Virus record (IMG/VR): IMGVR_UViG_3300018481_000064
Location: 1 to 26,203 of that record
From: a virus
DNA: 26,203 bases
Direction: 5' to 3' (one strand)
Shown: positions 6,976 through 14,765 of the stretch, one piece after another
How the letters are laid out: each line of letters opens with the position of its first letter
Numbering within the stretch: the first letter of the stretch is position 1
Notes under the pieces: generated by a model
The model's database searches: none
What the model saw: only the letters and a program-made list of their open reading frames with translations
What the model was told of the DNA's origin: nothing
Position numbers and translations under genes: made by a program

Positions 6976-7093
6976 GCTGATCCCGGCGGACGCGTTCGAG
7001 AACGAAGCGGCGGTGAAGCCTGTTCCGCTGACGCCGGAGCAGACCAAGGCATTCGACGAGCAGACCGAAGCGTTGCGCAAGTTCAAGCGATGA
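6899..7093 (+). CDS. Small hypothetical protein overlapping the zeta kinase gene
   Basis: This encodes 64 residues beginning MTTTKKAETNRDLSSAAGG and ending EQTEALRKFKR. It is hydrophilic and probably partly disordered, with no recognised domain. An AAGGTGGGAAG ribosome binding site precedes ATG 6899. The first 77 bases are read in a second frame inside the 3' end of the zeta gene. TGA overlaps the ATG of the MuF gene (ATGA at 7090-7093), so it is tied into the same translational chain. The remaining 118 bases would otherwise be an uncommon gap in this dense cluster, which supports the call. A role as a small head or assembly factor is only a guess. Confidence 0.6.
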   Translation: MTTTKKAETNRDLSSAAGGYVNANGELIPADAFENEAAVKPVPLTPEQTKAFDEQTEALRKFKR

Positions 7094-8034
7094 GTCTACG
7101 CGACCCGACGCGCAGCCAAGGCTTGCGGCGTCAAGGTCGCGGCATCGTCAACCGCAAGGTGTTCGATCTGCACAAGCAGCTCCGCACGGTGCTGCAGGAA
7201 TACGACATGACCGGCCTGCGCGGTCATGACATTCCCGACGATCTGCTGCGGTTCATCGAGGCGAACAGCAACCGGCTGGAGCGCAGCGAGGAGATGCTGC
7301 ACAAGGTCGTGGAGCTGACGCTGGTATCGCCGCCGGACTGGCTGCGCGGCTTGATCGAGCGCTCGGTGCAGCGCGGCATCGATCAGGCAGCGAAGGAGCT
7401 GAGGGAAGCCAAGGCTGATCTGGATGCGCGCGAGGTGTCGCGCTATCAGACGGCGGCATCGGTGATCGAGGTTCGCGGCATTGCCAGCGAGACCGAGCGC
7501 CGGGTGATGCGGCACGTGGTCAATGCGGTGCAGGCGCGTGTTTCGCCGGAAGCTTTGATGCGCGAGGTGCGTGCTTCGCTGGAGAAGATCACACGCGCGC
7601 GCCTGACCGTGCTGGTGAATCAAGCGGTGGTGACGGCGGTCAATGCTGGCAAGCTGTTCGCCTATGCCGAGAACGGCGTGCGTCAGGTCGGCATCGATCC
7701 GGAGTGGATACCGGATCACCGCAGGCACGTGCATGATCGCACGCCGGACAAAGACAAGCGCAAGATCGGCCGCCGCGCGAGGTCGTCACGCACGCAGCAA
7801 AGGCGCGAGCGGGTGGAACGAAAGCTCGAAGCGGTGTTCGCTGGGCGCGAGGTGAGCATCCTGACCGCAGGCGACGACAAGGTGTGCGAGGACTGTCAGG
7901 ACATCGCGGCCGATGGTCCTTACGATCTCGACACCGCGCGCGATCTGATCCCTGCGCACATCAATTGCCGATGCGCGTTTGTCCCGTACGGAGACGAGCG
8001 GTACGCGCGCAACGAAGAGCAGGAGGATGATTGA
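7090..8034 (+). CDS. MuF-like phage head morphogenesis protein (minor capsid)
   Basis: This encodes 314 residues. The N-terminal two thirds are helical (IEANSNRLERSEEMLHKVV). The C-terminus holds the classical MuF/SPP1 gp7 signature: ILTAGDDKVCEDCQDIAADGPYDL with C266 and C269, then LIPAHINCRCAFVPYGDE with H290, C293 and C295, likely a zinc-binding cluster. These proteins sit near the portal, are packaged in small numbers and help head assembly or DNA delivery. In other phages MuF domains are often fused to toxin domains. Here the MuF protein has no cargo of its own, while the three genes before it carry candidate effector domains. It overlaps the preceding small gene by ATGA. The next gene starts just after its stop, with the AGGAGG ribosome binding site inside its last codons. 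Confidence 0.9.
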   Translation: MSLRDPTRSQGLRRQGRGIVNRKVFDLHKQLRTVLQEYDMTGLRGHDIPDDLLRFIEANSNRLERSEEMLHKVVELTLVSPPDWLRGLIERSVQRGIDQAAKELREAKADLDAREVSRYQTAASVIEVRGIASETERRVMRHVVNAVQARVSPEALMREVRASLEKITRARLTVLVNQAVVTAVNAGKLFAYAENGVRQVGIDPEWIPDHRRHVHDRTPDKDKRKIGRRARSSRTQQRRERVERKLEAVFAGREVSILTAGDDKVCEDCQDIAADGPYDLDTARDLIPAHINCRCAFVPYGDERYARNEEQEDD

Positions 8035-8035
8035 G

Positions 8036-8245
8036 ATGGGACGCAAGTTCACAGCGCTGGAGAATTTCGCCAGCGACGAGACGCGATCCGAGTACGTCGA
8101 GGGCATGACGTACGAGGTGCAAGACGAGGACAACGAGGACCTGATGGAGCTGATCGACCAGTGGGTCGAGGAGGGCAAGGTTCGCGAGGGCGGGCCGGAG
8201 TCCGAGCTGTCCGGCGAGGGCGTGGTCAACGACAGCGACCAGTGA
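8036..8245 (+). CDS. Small acidic hypothetical protein
   Basis: This encodes 69 residues, MGRKFTALENFASDETRSEYVEG and onward, strongly acidic (DEDNEDLMELIDQWVEEGKV). ATG 8036 is chosen because AGGAGG at 8021-8026 lies 9 bases upstream; the in-frame ATG at 8027 touches the ribosome binding site and is unlikely. KFTALENF...EYVEGMTYEV looks like a small phage module for a beta-barrel head or neck factor, but no family is certain. It lies directly after the MuF gene and before a weak hairpin, so it may be the last gene of the portal-MuF block. Confidence 0.7.
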   Translation: MGRKFTALENFASDETRSEYVEGMTYEVQDEDNEDLMELIDQWVEEGKVREGGPESELSGEGVVNDSDQ

Positions 8246-8247
8246 GC

Positions 8248-8273
8248 TTTCCAGCTTTCTGACCGGCTGGAAA
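8248..8273 (+). terminator. Weak 8-bp hairpin after the portal-MuF block
   Basis: TTTCCAGC (8248-8255) pairs with GCTGGAAA (8266-8273) across a 10-base loop, beginning 3 bases after a stop codon. It is followed by TCTAAGAAATCTT rather than a clean T run, so an intrinsic terminator is only possible. It falls at the boundary between the head block and the fibre block. Confidence 0.3.
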
Positions 8274-8302
8274 TCTAAGAAATCTTGACAGGAGGCTTCC
8301 CC

Positions 8303-8680
8303 GTGGCCGTCACACATCCCGCGAACGTGCGAACCGCACTGGCCGACTACGTGGTCGATCAGCTCGACCTCAACACGCCGCCCGGCAAGCTGGTGATGCA
8401 GACCGCAGCCGGTGCCACGGTGGCGACGCTGACGTTCGCCAACCCGGCATTCGGTGCTGCGTCGGCCGGGGTGGCGACGGCGAACGCCATCGTTGCCGAC
8501 ACCAATGCGGTCGGCGGCACCATTGCCAAGGCCGAGCTGCGGCAGGGCGCGAGCGCGCCGGTGGTGCTGTGCAGTGTCACCGCGACCGGCGGCGGCGGCG
8601 ACATCCAGTTGAACAGCGTGGTGATCAGCGCGGGACAGCAGGTCTCGATCACGTCGCTGACCTACGCGGCACCGGCTTGA
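8303..8680 (+). CDS. Beta-rich hypothetical virion protein, paralog A
   Basis: This encodes 125 residues from GTG 8303, set by AGGAGG at 8290-8295 with a 7-base gap; a TTG at 8285 in frame lies upstream of the ribosome binding site and is rejected. The protein is rich in Ala, Thr, Gly and Val. Its end, GGGGDIQLNSVVISAGQQVSI, matches the end of the next gene (GTGDIQLNSVNITAGQTVTL), so the two are paralogs. The repeated strand pattern suggests a beta-sandwich decoration or fibre-associated protein. Similar proteins are common in tailed phages, but I know of no defined function. Confidence 0.75.
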   Translation: MAVTHPANVRTALADYVVDQLDLNTPPGKLVMQTAAGATVATLTFANPAFGAASAGVATANAIVADTNAVGGTIAKAELRQGASAPVVLCSVTATGGGGDIQLNSVVISAGQQVSITSLTYAAPA

Positions 8681-8690
8681 GGAGCATCAG

Positions 8691-9074
8691 ATGGCAGTGA
8701 ACTATTCGGCGACGCTGAAGACCACGCGGATGAATGCGGTGGTCACCGCCATCGATGGCGGTCCGGCGGCAGGCTATATTGAAATCTGCACGGCTGCCTA
8801 TGCTTCGGTGCTGGCCACCATCCCGTTGCAGGACCCGAGCGCGACGGTGTCGGGCGACACGCTCACGTTCGACAACACGCCGGGCATGACCGACACGGCG
8901 GCGGATGCCAGCGGCACGGCGGCCATCGCGCGCATCAAGGACAGCACCGGCACGGTGGTGGTGCAGGGTCTGACGGTCGGCGTCGGCACCGGCGACATCC
9001 AGCTCAACAGCGTCAACATCACGGCCGGGCAGACTGTCACGCTCACCACCGGCACGATCCAGCACGCCGCGTGA
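8691..9074 (+). CDS. Beta-rich hypothetical virion protein, paralog B
   Basis: This encodes 127 residues, beginning MAVNYSATLKTTRMNAVVTAIDGG. A GAGGAG ribosome binding site lies at 8679-8684. The order of motifs fits a phage family seen beside tail-fibre genes: a short N-terminal helix, GYIEICTAAYASVLATIPL, a T/D-rich middle (TVSGDTLTFDNTPG), IARIKDSTGTVVVQGLTVG, then GDIQLNSVNITAGQTVTL. It shares the C-terminal motif with paralog A just upstream, which points to an old tandem duplication. Likely a structural beta-sandwich protein; the role (head decoration or fibre adaptor) is unknown. Confidence 0.75.
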   Translation: MAVNYSATLKTTRMNAVVTAIDGGPAAGYIEICTAAYASVLATIPLQDPSATVSGDTLTFDNTPGMTDTAADASGTAAIARIKDSTGTVVVQGLTVGVGTGDIQLNSVNITAGQTVTLTTGTIQHAA

Positions 9075-9075
9075 T

Positions 9076-9327
9076 ATGTGGGTGCGGTCCGGTGAATGCT
9101 GCCGCTGTGGCGACTGCTGTCGCGGCAACCCTCGTCCGGGGGACTGGCTCGACGCTCCTGATGGTGCGTGCCCGCTGCTCGGTATCCTACGCAAGGACGG
9201 AACACGGCTTTGCCGGGGTCATGGTGTTAACGACTATTACCTGACCGGCTGCGATGTCTGGCCATCCGATCCGGTGCATATCGAAAAGCTTTCGCGCTGC
9301 ACTTATAGCTTCGCGTGGGTGGACTAG
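9076..9327 (+). CDS. Small CxxCxxCC cysteine-cluster (YkgJ-like) protein
   Basis: This encodes 83 residues with ten cysteines. ECCRCGDCCRG carries CxxCxxCC at C8, C11, C14 and C15. It is followed by ACPLL, LCRGHG, TGCDVWPSDPVHI and SRCTYSF. The motif and the closing Cys...Pro...Cys spacing fit the UPF0153/YkgJ-type family, thought to chelate zinc or iron; its biological role is poorly defined. The start ATG 9076 is one base after the TGA of the previous gene, and TAG abuts ATG of the giant fibre gene (TAGATG), so all three are probably translationally coupled. Its presence inside a fibre block is odd. It could help mature or modify a virion protein, but nothing here proves that. Confidence 0.7.
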   Translation: MWVRSGECCRCGDCCRGNPRPGDWLDAPDGACPLLGILRKDGTRLCRGHGVNDYYLTGCDVWPSDPVHIEKLSRCTYSFAWVD

Positions 9328-12300
9328 ATGGCTGTCCAGACCATCTACTTTCTCAACACCGCAGCCACCACGCCGAACTGGTTTGGCAAGGTTCAGGATA
9401 ACGGCTCCGCGCCTGCCGGTGCGCTGAGCGCCTTCGGCTGGACGGTCGCCAAGACTGCCGCTCCACGGTTCTGGAGAGGATTTCTAGGAGCGACGGCACG
9501 CTCGACCGCTGCTCTGACGACAAGCTATATCGATGCCCAGACTGCTCCGGTGCAAGGCACGGGCGCGAGCGCGACCACGGCGGGTGATAGTTTCCGCTCC
9601 GATAACCCGCTCAATGGCACGTTCGTAGCGGGCAACTGGAATTTCACCTTCGGCATGCGGACCGGCGCGGCCACCAATGCCGGTCGCGTGCGCCTGCGGG
9701 TGTGGGCTTCGATCAATGCTGACGGATCGGCGGCGCGGGCGCTGACCTCGACGACGCTAGTCGGCACCACCGTCACGATGAACTCGACCACGGCGACGTT
9801 CAACTCGACGGTCACTTGGAACGCGCCAGCAGTCGTCCTCAACAACGAATATGTGTTTACCCAGATCGAGTGGAACAGCACCACCGCTGGCACTAGCAAC
9901 TCCTGCACCGCGCAGTTCTATCAGGCGTCGTTCACGACCCCCGACTTCCTTGTGCCGATTGCTGATGCTTGGAGTGTTGGCGACAAGACAAGCAATTTCG
10001 CTCTCACCAACGGCGATAAGACGGCGACGGTCACCACCACAACTAACGCAAGCGTTCGCTCGACCACAGGACATACATCGGGGAAGCACTACGCTGAGTT
10101 CGGGATAGATGTGTGGAGCGGTGGCGGACAGACCGTAGGCATCAGGCTATCAACCGCCCCGAACGATACTGGCACTGCGAATACTTTCGCCGTTTCAGAG
10201 ACCGGGTTGATTTGTATCAACACCGAATACTTTGAAAATATCGGCGCGTCTGTTTCCGGTGATCGCATCGGTGTCGCGTGGGATGCAGACGTTGGTCTTA
10301 TCTGGTTTCGCAGGAATGGAGGGCTGTGGAATAACAGCGCCACAGCGAATCCCGCCACAGGCACTGGCGGATACAACGCTCCAGCGACTGGCACTCACAT
10401 GCTGTTCGCTTCGTCTTGGGTCATTGGCGAAGCGGTCAGCGTTAAAACGGAGTTGGCTGATCTTCAATACCAAGGACCGGCAGGCTTCACGACGTGGATG
10501 GACGAAGTCCTCCCGTATCCCAATGCGTGGAATGTCAACGACAAGACTGCACCTATGTCGCTGTCGAACAGCGACAAGACCGCGACGATCACGGCCTCTG
10601 GGGCTGGCGTTCGTTCAACAACGAAATATTTGAGCGGTACTGCCGGAAAGTTCTACGCCGAGTTCAAGATTGACACGTTCGTCAGCAGTGGCGCTGTCGG
10701 GATAAAATCTGACGCTGGCGCTCAACAAAACTTAACGGTCGGCGCGATCTACGTAAATCAAACCGGCGGCATCGCCAGCGACATTACGACCGTCGGCAGC
10801 GTTGGTGGAAGTCTCGCCACCGGCACTGTGGTAAGCGCCGCTTGGGATTCTGGTGCGGAGCTACTCTGGTTCAGGAAGGACGCGGGCTATTGGAATAACA
10901 ATGCGTCGGCCAATCCAGCGACCGGAGTTGGAGGTATCGACGCATCGATATTCACCAATGTTGATCATCACTGTCTCTGGTTCGCCGGAAGCCCCGTCAA
11001 CACGGCGGTCTCTGTTCGCACAGAGAAGGACGAGTTCACACAGACGACGCCATCCGGATTCCTGTCGTGGATGGGCGAGGCGCTCGTCGTCCCAGATATG
11101 GGGACGCTGGCGTCCGGCGCGGCGACCGTAGCAGGCAGCGGCTTCGCAACGCATCAAGGCACTGGCGCGCTGGCTTCGCAGGCGTCCGCGCTTCCTGCGA
11201 CTGGAGTTGGGTCTTCGGTTGGTACCGCTGCACTGACGGCCGTCGCCTCGGCCCGGTATAACTACGCTTTTCAATCACAGGCTCTTGCCTTCGCGCCTTG
11301 GGACAAGAGCGAAACCACGATCTTCACCGACAGTGGGGTTGCTCCAGACGCAACGAACACGGCAGAGAGGATCGCAGACAACGCGACCAGCGGCTGGCAC
11401 TACGTCCATCAGGCCCTTTCTGAGGCGATGCCGTTCGGCCCTATTGTCTATTCGATCTACGCCAAGGGCGACTCGCTTACTTGGGTGCAACTTTACTTAA
11501 GCGCGCAGCCGAACGGCTGGGCTAACTTCAACCTCGCGGCAGGAACGGTCGGGCAGACGAGCGGCGGCGGAACGGCGACGATCACGTCGGTTGGTAACGG
11601 CTGGTATCGGTGTTCGCTGACCGGAACGATCAGCACGGGCAATCCGCAAATCTATGCGATCCTGATTCCGGGCGACGTGGCTGATCCGGTTTACGCAGGC
11701 ACCGGCAAGCAACTCTATCTATGGGGCGCGCAGTGTGAAGCCGGGGGCGCGCCGACAGCCTACATCCCGACAACGAACTTCGCCGCCGGTGGCATTGAGA
11801 CGCTGATCGGGAGAGGCACTACAGCTTGGAATGCAACCGGCGCGCTCACTGTCGGTAATACTGGGATCGTTTCCGAAGGCACCGTTCAGTCGCCACCGAT
11901 CACCGGCACGTTTGTCGCGGTCGAGGCTGCTGACACCGCAAGCTTTGCCGGTCAGGCCGAGACGCGTGGCACGTTCGTGCTGGTTGAGGCTGCGGACGGT
12001 GCGGTGTTCGCCGGGACAGTCGCCAGCGTCGGCGCACTTGGCGTTATCGAAGCAGCGGACACTGCAGTCTTCTCGGGCACGGTCGAGAACCAAGTTTACA
12101 GCGGCCCGCTGGTTGTCGTCGAGGCTCCTGACGCTGCTAGCTTCGCGGGCGTCGTCCTGACGATTGAATATCTGCGGCCCGATGGCGACACGGCAAGGGG
12201 CGGCTGGACCGATCATGCCGGTGGCACCAGCAACATCTATCAGGCGATAGACGAGGCGAGCGCCAACGATAGCGACTTCATCCGGTCGCCAGTGATCGCC

Positions 12301-12561
12301 ACCGCCGACCTTTCGGTGCGTCTGTTCGAGGGCTCGACCCAGATCGCCGAGTGGACGCATAGCGATATTCCGGCGACGTTTACGACAGCGATCCAGACGC
12401 TGACGACGCCGCAGTTCGATGCCATCAATAATTTCAGCGACCTGTTTATCGAGTTCGACGACAACAGCGGCAACGTCTATCGCTTCCAGCTCGGCAACCC
12501 TCCCGAGGGTGTCGCGCAACCAGTCACGGTAAAATATCGCTACGGAAAGATCGCAGCGTAA
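9328..12561 (+). CDS. Large multidomain tail-fibre/adhesin with two SPRY-like domains
   Basis: This encodes 1077 residues. An N-terminal beta domain (1-205) is followed by two tandem SPRY-like domains. The first spans about 211-395 (AWSVGDKTSNFALTNGDKTA, HYAEFGIDVW, GVAWDADVGLIWFRRNGG) and the second about 400-590 (AWNVNDKTAPMSLSNSDKTA, FYAEFKIDTF, LLWFRKDAGYWNN). Short GTGAL-type repeats lie near 591-645. Then comes a carbohydrate-binding-like module (645-815) with FAPWDKSETT, VAPDATNTAERI and GNGWYRCSLTG. Four repeats of the EAADxAxFAG type (860-946) and a C-terminal beta domain end the protein. The role is host recognition on the virion surface. The gene overlaps the next by one base (TAATG). 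It shares its repeats with the protein at 14766-16892, so the two probably work as parts of one fibre system. Confidence 0.8.
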   Translation: MAVQTIYFLNTAATTPNWFGKVQDNGSAPAGALSAFGWTVAKTAAPRFWRGFLGATARSTAALTTSYIDAQTAPVQGTGASATTAGDSFRSDNPLNGTFVAGNWNFTFGMRTGAATNAGRVRLRVWASINADGSAARALTSTTLVGTTVTMNSTTATFNSTVTWNAPAVVLNNEYVFTQIEWNSTTAGTSNSCTAQFYQASFTTPDFLVPIADAWSVGDKTSNFALTNGDKTATVTTTTNASVRSTTGHTSGKHYAEFGIDVWSGGGQTVGIRLSTAPNDTGTANTFAVSETGLICINTEYFENIGASVSGDRIGVAWDADVGLIWFRRNGGLWNNSATANPATGTGGYNAPATGTHMLFASSWVIGEAVSVKTELADLQYQGPAGFTTWMDEVLPYPNAWNVNDKTAPMSLSNSDKTATITASGAGVRSTTKYLSGTAGKFYAEFKIDTFVSSGAVGIKSDAGAQQNLTVGAIYVNQTGGIASDITTVGSVGGSLATGTVVSAAWDSGAELLWFRKDAGYWNNNASANPATGVGGIDASIFTNVDHHCLWFAGSPVNTAVSVRTEKDEFTQTTPSGFLSWMGEALVVPDMGTLASGAATVAGSGFATHQGTGALASQASALPATGVGSSVGTAALTAVASARYNYAFQSQALAFAPWDKSETTIFTDSGVAPDATNTAERIADNATSGWHYVHQALSEAMPFGPIVYSIYAKGDSLTWVQLYLSAQPNGWANFNLAAGTVGQTSGGGTATITSVGNGWYRCSLTGTISTGNPQIYAILIPGDVADPVYAGTGKQLYLWGAQCEAGGAPTAYIPTTNFAAGGIETLIGRGTTAWNATGALTVGNTGIVSEGTVQSPPITGTFVAVEAADTASFAGQAETRGTFVLVEAADGAVFAGTVASVGALGVIEAADTAVFSGTVENQVYSGPLVVVEAPDAASFAGVVLTIEYLRPDGDTARGGWTDHAGGTSNIYQAIDEASANDSDFIRSPVIATADLSVRLFEGSTQIAEWTHSDIPATFTTAIQTLTTPQFDAINNFSDLFIEFDDNSGNVYRFQLGNPPEGVAQPVTVKYRYGKIAA
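11905..12165 (+). repeat. Four EAxDxAxFxG protein repeats (21-24 residues)
   Basis: Residues 860-946 of the large fibre: GTFVAVEAADTASFAG, GTFVLVEAADGAVFAG, GALGVIEAADTAVFSG and GPLVVVEAPDAASFAG, each with a short variable tail. The same unit is repeated eleven times in the protein at 14766-16892. Confidence 0.75.
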
Positions 12562-13496
12562 TGGCCTACAGCATCCAAGCCTTCGCCAGCGGAGAGGGAG
12601 ATTGGGTCAAGCCAGCGAATGCTGACCCTAACGGCATCACGCGCGTCATCCTGATTGGCGGCGGTGGTGGTGGCGGCGGTGGCGATAAGCAACCCAGCGC
12701 GACCGCCATTAGCGGCGGTGCGGGTGGCGGGGGCGCGGCCCGACAAGAGGCTATTTTTCTTACAAGCGAACTTGGCGCGACGGAGCCTTACGTTGTCGGC
12801 GCGGCGGGGACAGGCGGCAGCGCAGGCACGGGGACCAACGGCGGCAATGGCGGCGGCGGCGGGTACTCTGCATTCGGCGGCAACGTGATCCTTGAGCATC
12901 GCGCTTACGGCGGCGGCGGCGGCGCTGGCGCTATCGTGCCAACGGTCGCAGCGGCTGGCGGTGGCGGGGCCGGTGTTCTCGGCGCGGGAGGCAACGCGAC
13001 CGGCGGCACTGTCGGGCTGGGCGGCACTCTTGGCGGCGCGTTTGGCTCGCAGGCAAACACGGGCGTCGGCGGTTCAGGCGCAGGCGGTGGAAGCGTAACG
13101 GGTGGCGCGGGCACGGCTGGACAGCGCAGCGCGACAGGCGGCGCGGGCGGTGGTGGTGGTGGTGGTAAGACAAACGCGCCTGCGTACAGCGCGGCCGGTG
13201 CGGGCGGAATGGCCGGAATGCTTTCGATACTTGGCGGCTCAACAATCAGCGGTGCGGACCCCAGCCCTACGCCGAACGTCACCGGCAACGACGGACAGCC
13301 CGGCCTGTTTGGCTATGCTGGTAGTGGCGGCAGCGGTGGCACGGCACGCAACAGCGAGGGTGGTGTCGGCGGCAACGGCGGGTTTCCCGGAGGCGGCGCG
13401 GGCGGCGGCGGTTCGACAATAGACACAGCGCCGGGCGCTGCCGGTGCGGGCGGCACCGGCGGCGGTGGCCTCGTCCTTTGCATTACGGACGGGTGA
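12561..13496 (+). CDS. Glycine-rich fibre-tip/adhesin protein A
   Basis: This encodes 311 residues, MAYSIQAFASGEGDWVKPANADPN followed by the hallmark strand VILIGGGGGGGGG, then dense runs of Gly with Ala, Ser, Thr and Asn. This is the layout of phage glycine-rich proteins, where a short N-terminal beta strand leads to stacked polyglycine helices that carry variable loops at a fibre tip. It ends with a beta strand (GGGLVLCITDG). It is paralogous to the next gene. Translation starts on the last base of the upstream stop. A role in receptor binding is inferred by family likeness; glycine-rich domains are hard to align with confidence. Confidence 0.75.
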   Translation: MAYSIQAFASGEGDWVKPANADPNGITRVILIGGGGGGGGGDKQPSATAISGGAGGGGAARQEAIFLTSELGATEPYVVGAAGTGGSAGTGTNGGNGGGGGYSAFGGNVILEHRAYGGGGGAGAIVPTVAAAGGGGAGVLGAGGNATGGTVGLGGTLGGAFGSQANTGVGGSGAGGGSVTGGAGTAGQRSATGGAGGGGGGGKTNAPAYSAAGAGGMAGMLSILGGSTISGADPSPTPNVTGNDGQPGLFGYAGSGGSGGTARNSEGGVGGNGGFPGGGAGGGGSTIDTAPGAAGAGGTGGGGLVLCITDG

Positions 13497-13499
13497 CCG

Positions 13500-14447
13500 A
13501 TGATCAAAGTCGAAAAATTCACAACCTCATCCGGTCTCGGCGACACTTGGACAAAGGAGCCGTGGGCGCAGACCATCCGGCTGATCCTGATCGGGGCAGG
13601 CGGGCCGGGCGGCGGCGGCGCGAAAGACGCGGCGGCATCGGCGGCGTCGGGCGGCGCTGGTGGGGGCGGTGGCTCAATTATTGACCGGACTTACCCGGCG
13701 GCGATGTTCGCGGAGACTGAGACCTACATAGTCGCGCCGGGTGGCACTGGTGGCTTAGGAGCCACGACAGATAACACCGCCGGATCGCCGGGGACGGGCG
13801 GCCTGCGTACATCGTTCACCCTCAACGGCGTTGAATTGTATGTATACAACGGCGGCGGTGGCGGCGGCGGATCGCTGACGGCCACGATATGCGGCGGCGG
13901 TGGGGCCGGGCTGGCAAGCAACGGCGGCAACGGCACTGGCGTGCAAGGCGCGGCAGGCTTCAACGGCGGCGTCGTCAGCGGCTCGACAAACGGCACCGCC
14001 AATGTCGGGCCTTTCGGCGGTGCGGGCGGCGGTGGTTCGCCGGGCGCTGCTTCTGCGGGTTATGTCGGCGGCGACGCAGTGGCTGGCGGCGCAGGCGGTG
14101 GTGGGGGTGGCGGTAAGGGCACGCCGGGAGACGCCGCAGGCGGCGCGGGCGGGCGAAATCGTCTGGGCTTGGCGGCGGCGGGCGGCGCGATAGGCAGCAA
14201 CGGCACTCCGGGCTATCCCGGCTACGGCTACTGTGGCAGCGGCGGCAGTGGCGGCGGATCGGGCAATCCGGCCGCAGGCGACGGCGGAGACGGCGGCATC
14301 CCCGGCGGCGGTGGCGGCGGCGGCGGTGCAGGCACCAGCACCACCGGAACGGCAGGCAACGGCGGCAAGGGCGGGCGCGGCGAAATCTGGGTGATCCAAT
14401 ACGGTGAGGGCACGCAGACGCAAGCGACGTTCGGCATAGGGATGTAG
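13500..14447 (+). CDS. Glycine-rich fibre-tip/adhesin protein B
   Basis: This encodes 315 residues with the same plan as protein A: a short head with W (TWTKEPWAQTIRLILIGAGG), then glycine-rich blocks (YNGGGGGGGSLTATICGGGG, GGAGGGGGGGKGTPGDAAGG) and a closing strand GRGEIWVIQYGEGTQTQ. The gene begins three bases after the stop of protein A with no strong ribosome binding site, consistent with coupling. Tandem copies suggest two tips with different specificity or a heteromeric tip. Long GGC/GGT runs in the DNA could allow slippage or recombination between the two genes. Confidence 0.75.
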   Translation: MIKVEKFTTSSGLGDTWTKEPWAQTIRLILIGAGGPGGGGAKDAAASAASGGAGGGGGSIIDRTYPAAMFAETETYIVAPGGTGGLGATTDNTAGSPGTGGLRTSFTLNGVELYVYNGGGGGGGSLTATICGGGGAGLASNGGNGTGVQGAAGFNGGVVSGSTNGTANVGPFGGAGGGGSPGAASAGYVGGDAVAGGAGGGGGGGKGTPGDAAGGAGGRNRLGLAAAGGAIGSNGTPGYPGYGYCGSGGSGGGSGNPAAGDGGDGGIPGGGGGGGGAGTSTTGTAGNGGKGGRGEIWVIQYGEGTQTQATFGIGM

Positions 14448-14450
14448 CAA

Positions 14451-14762
14451 ATGCCAACCTACAACCCGCCGACCAAGAATGAGGATTTCGTTTTGTATGT
14501 TGCGCTGGCCAGCACGACGGACGGCGCGAGCTTCAAGATCGATCCGACAATTGCGAGCGGCGATTGGAAGGTGAGCAAGGACGGCGGCGCGTTGACCGAT
14601 CTCGCGACGTTGCCGGTGGTGACTCCTGCCGCGTCAATGCTGCTCAAGGTCGAGCTGTCGGCCGCAGAGATGAATGCCGACGTGGTGAGCATCGTCGGCG
14701 TCGATCAAACGATACCCAAGGAGTGGGCCGACTTCGTGCTGTCCATTCCGACCACGGCTTAG
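14451..14762 (+). CDS. Small beta-rich phage protein between fibre genes
   Basis: This encodes 103 residues: MPTYNPPTKNEDFVLYVALAS, then GDWKVSKDGGALTDLATLPVVTP and MLLKVELSAAEMNADVVSIVGVDQ. The FxVSKDGGAxxDLATLPxxTP and LSAxEMNAD pattern occurs in many phage fibre regions and suggests a compact beta-sandwich. It starts three bases after the previous stop and ends three bases before the next start. It may be an adaptor or decoration protein for the neighbouring repeat fibre. No function is established that I know of. Confidence 0.75.
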   Translation: MPTYNPPTKNEDFVLYVALASTTDGASFKIDPTIASGDWKVSKDGGALTDLATLPVVTPAASMLLKVELSAAEMNADVVSIVGVDQTIPKEWADFVLSIPTTA

Positions 14763-14765
14763 CCG

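Noticed and set aside
8285-8290. TTGACA resembling a promoter -35 box, and TTG start at the same place
   Set aside because: No -10-like sequence follows at 16-18 bases, and the ribosome binding site AGGAGG lies after the TTG, so GTG 8303 is the start.
13755-14450. Minus-strand Ala/Arg-rich frame opposite the glycine-rich gene
   Set aside because: Complement of GGC/GGT repeats gives Ala, Pro and Arg runs automatically; no start signal or domain.
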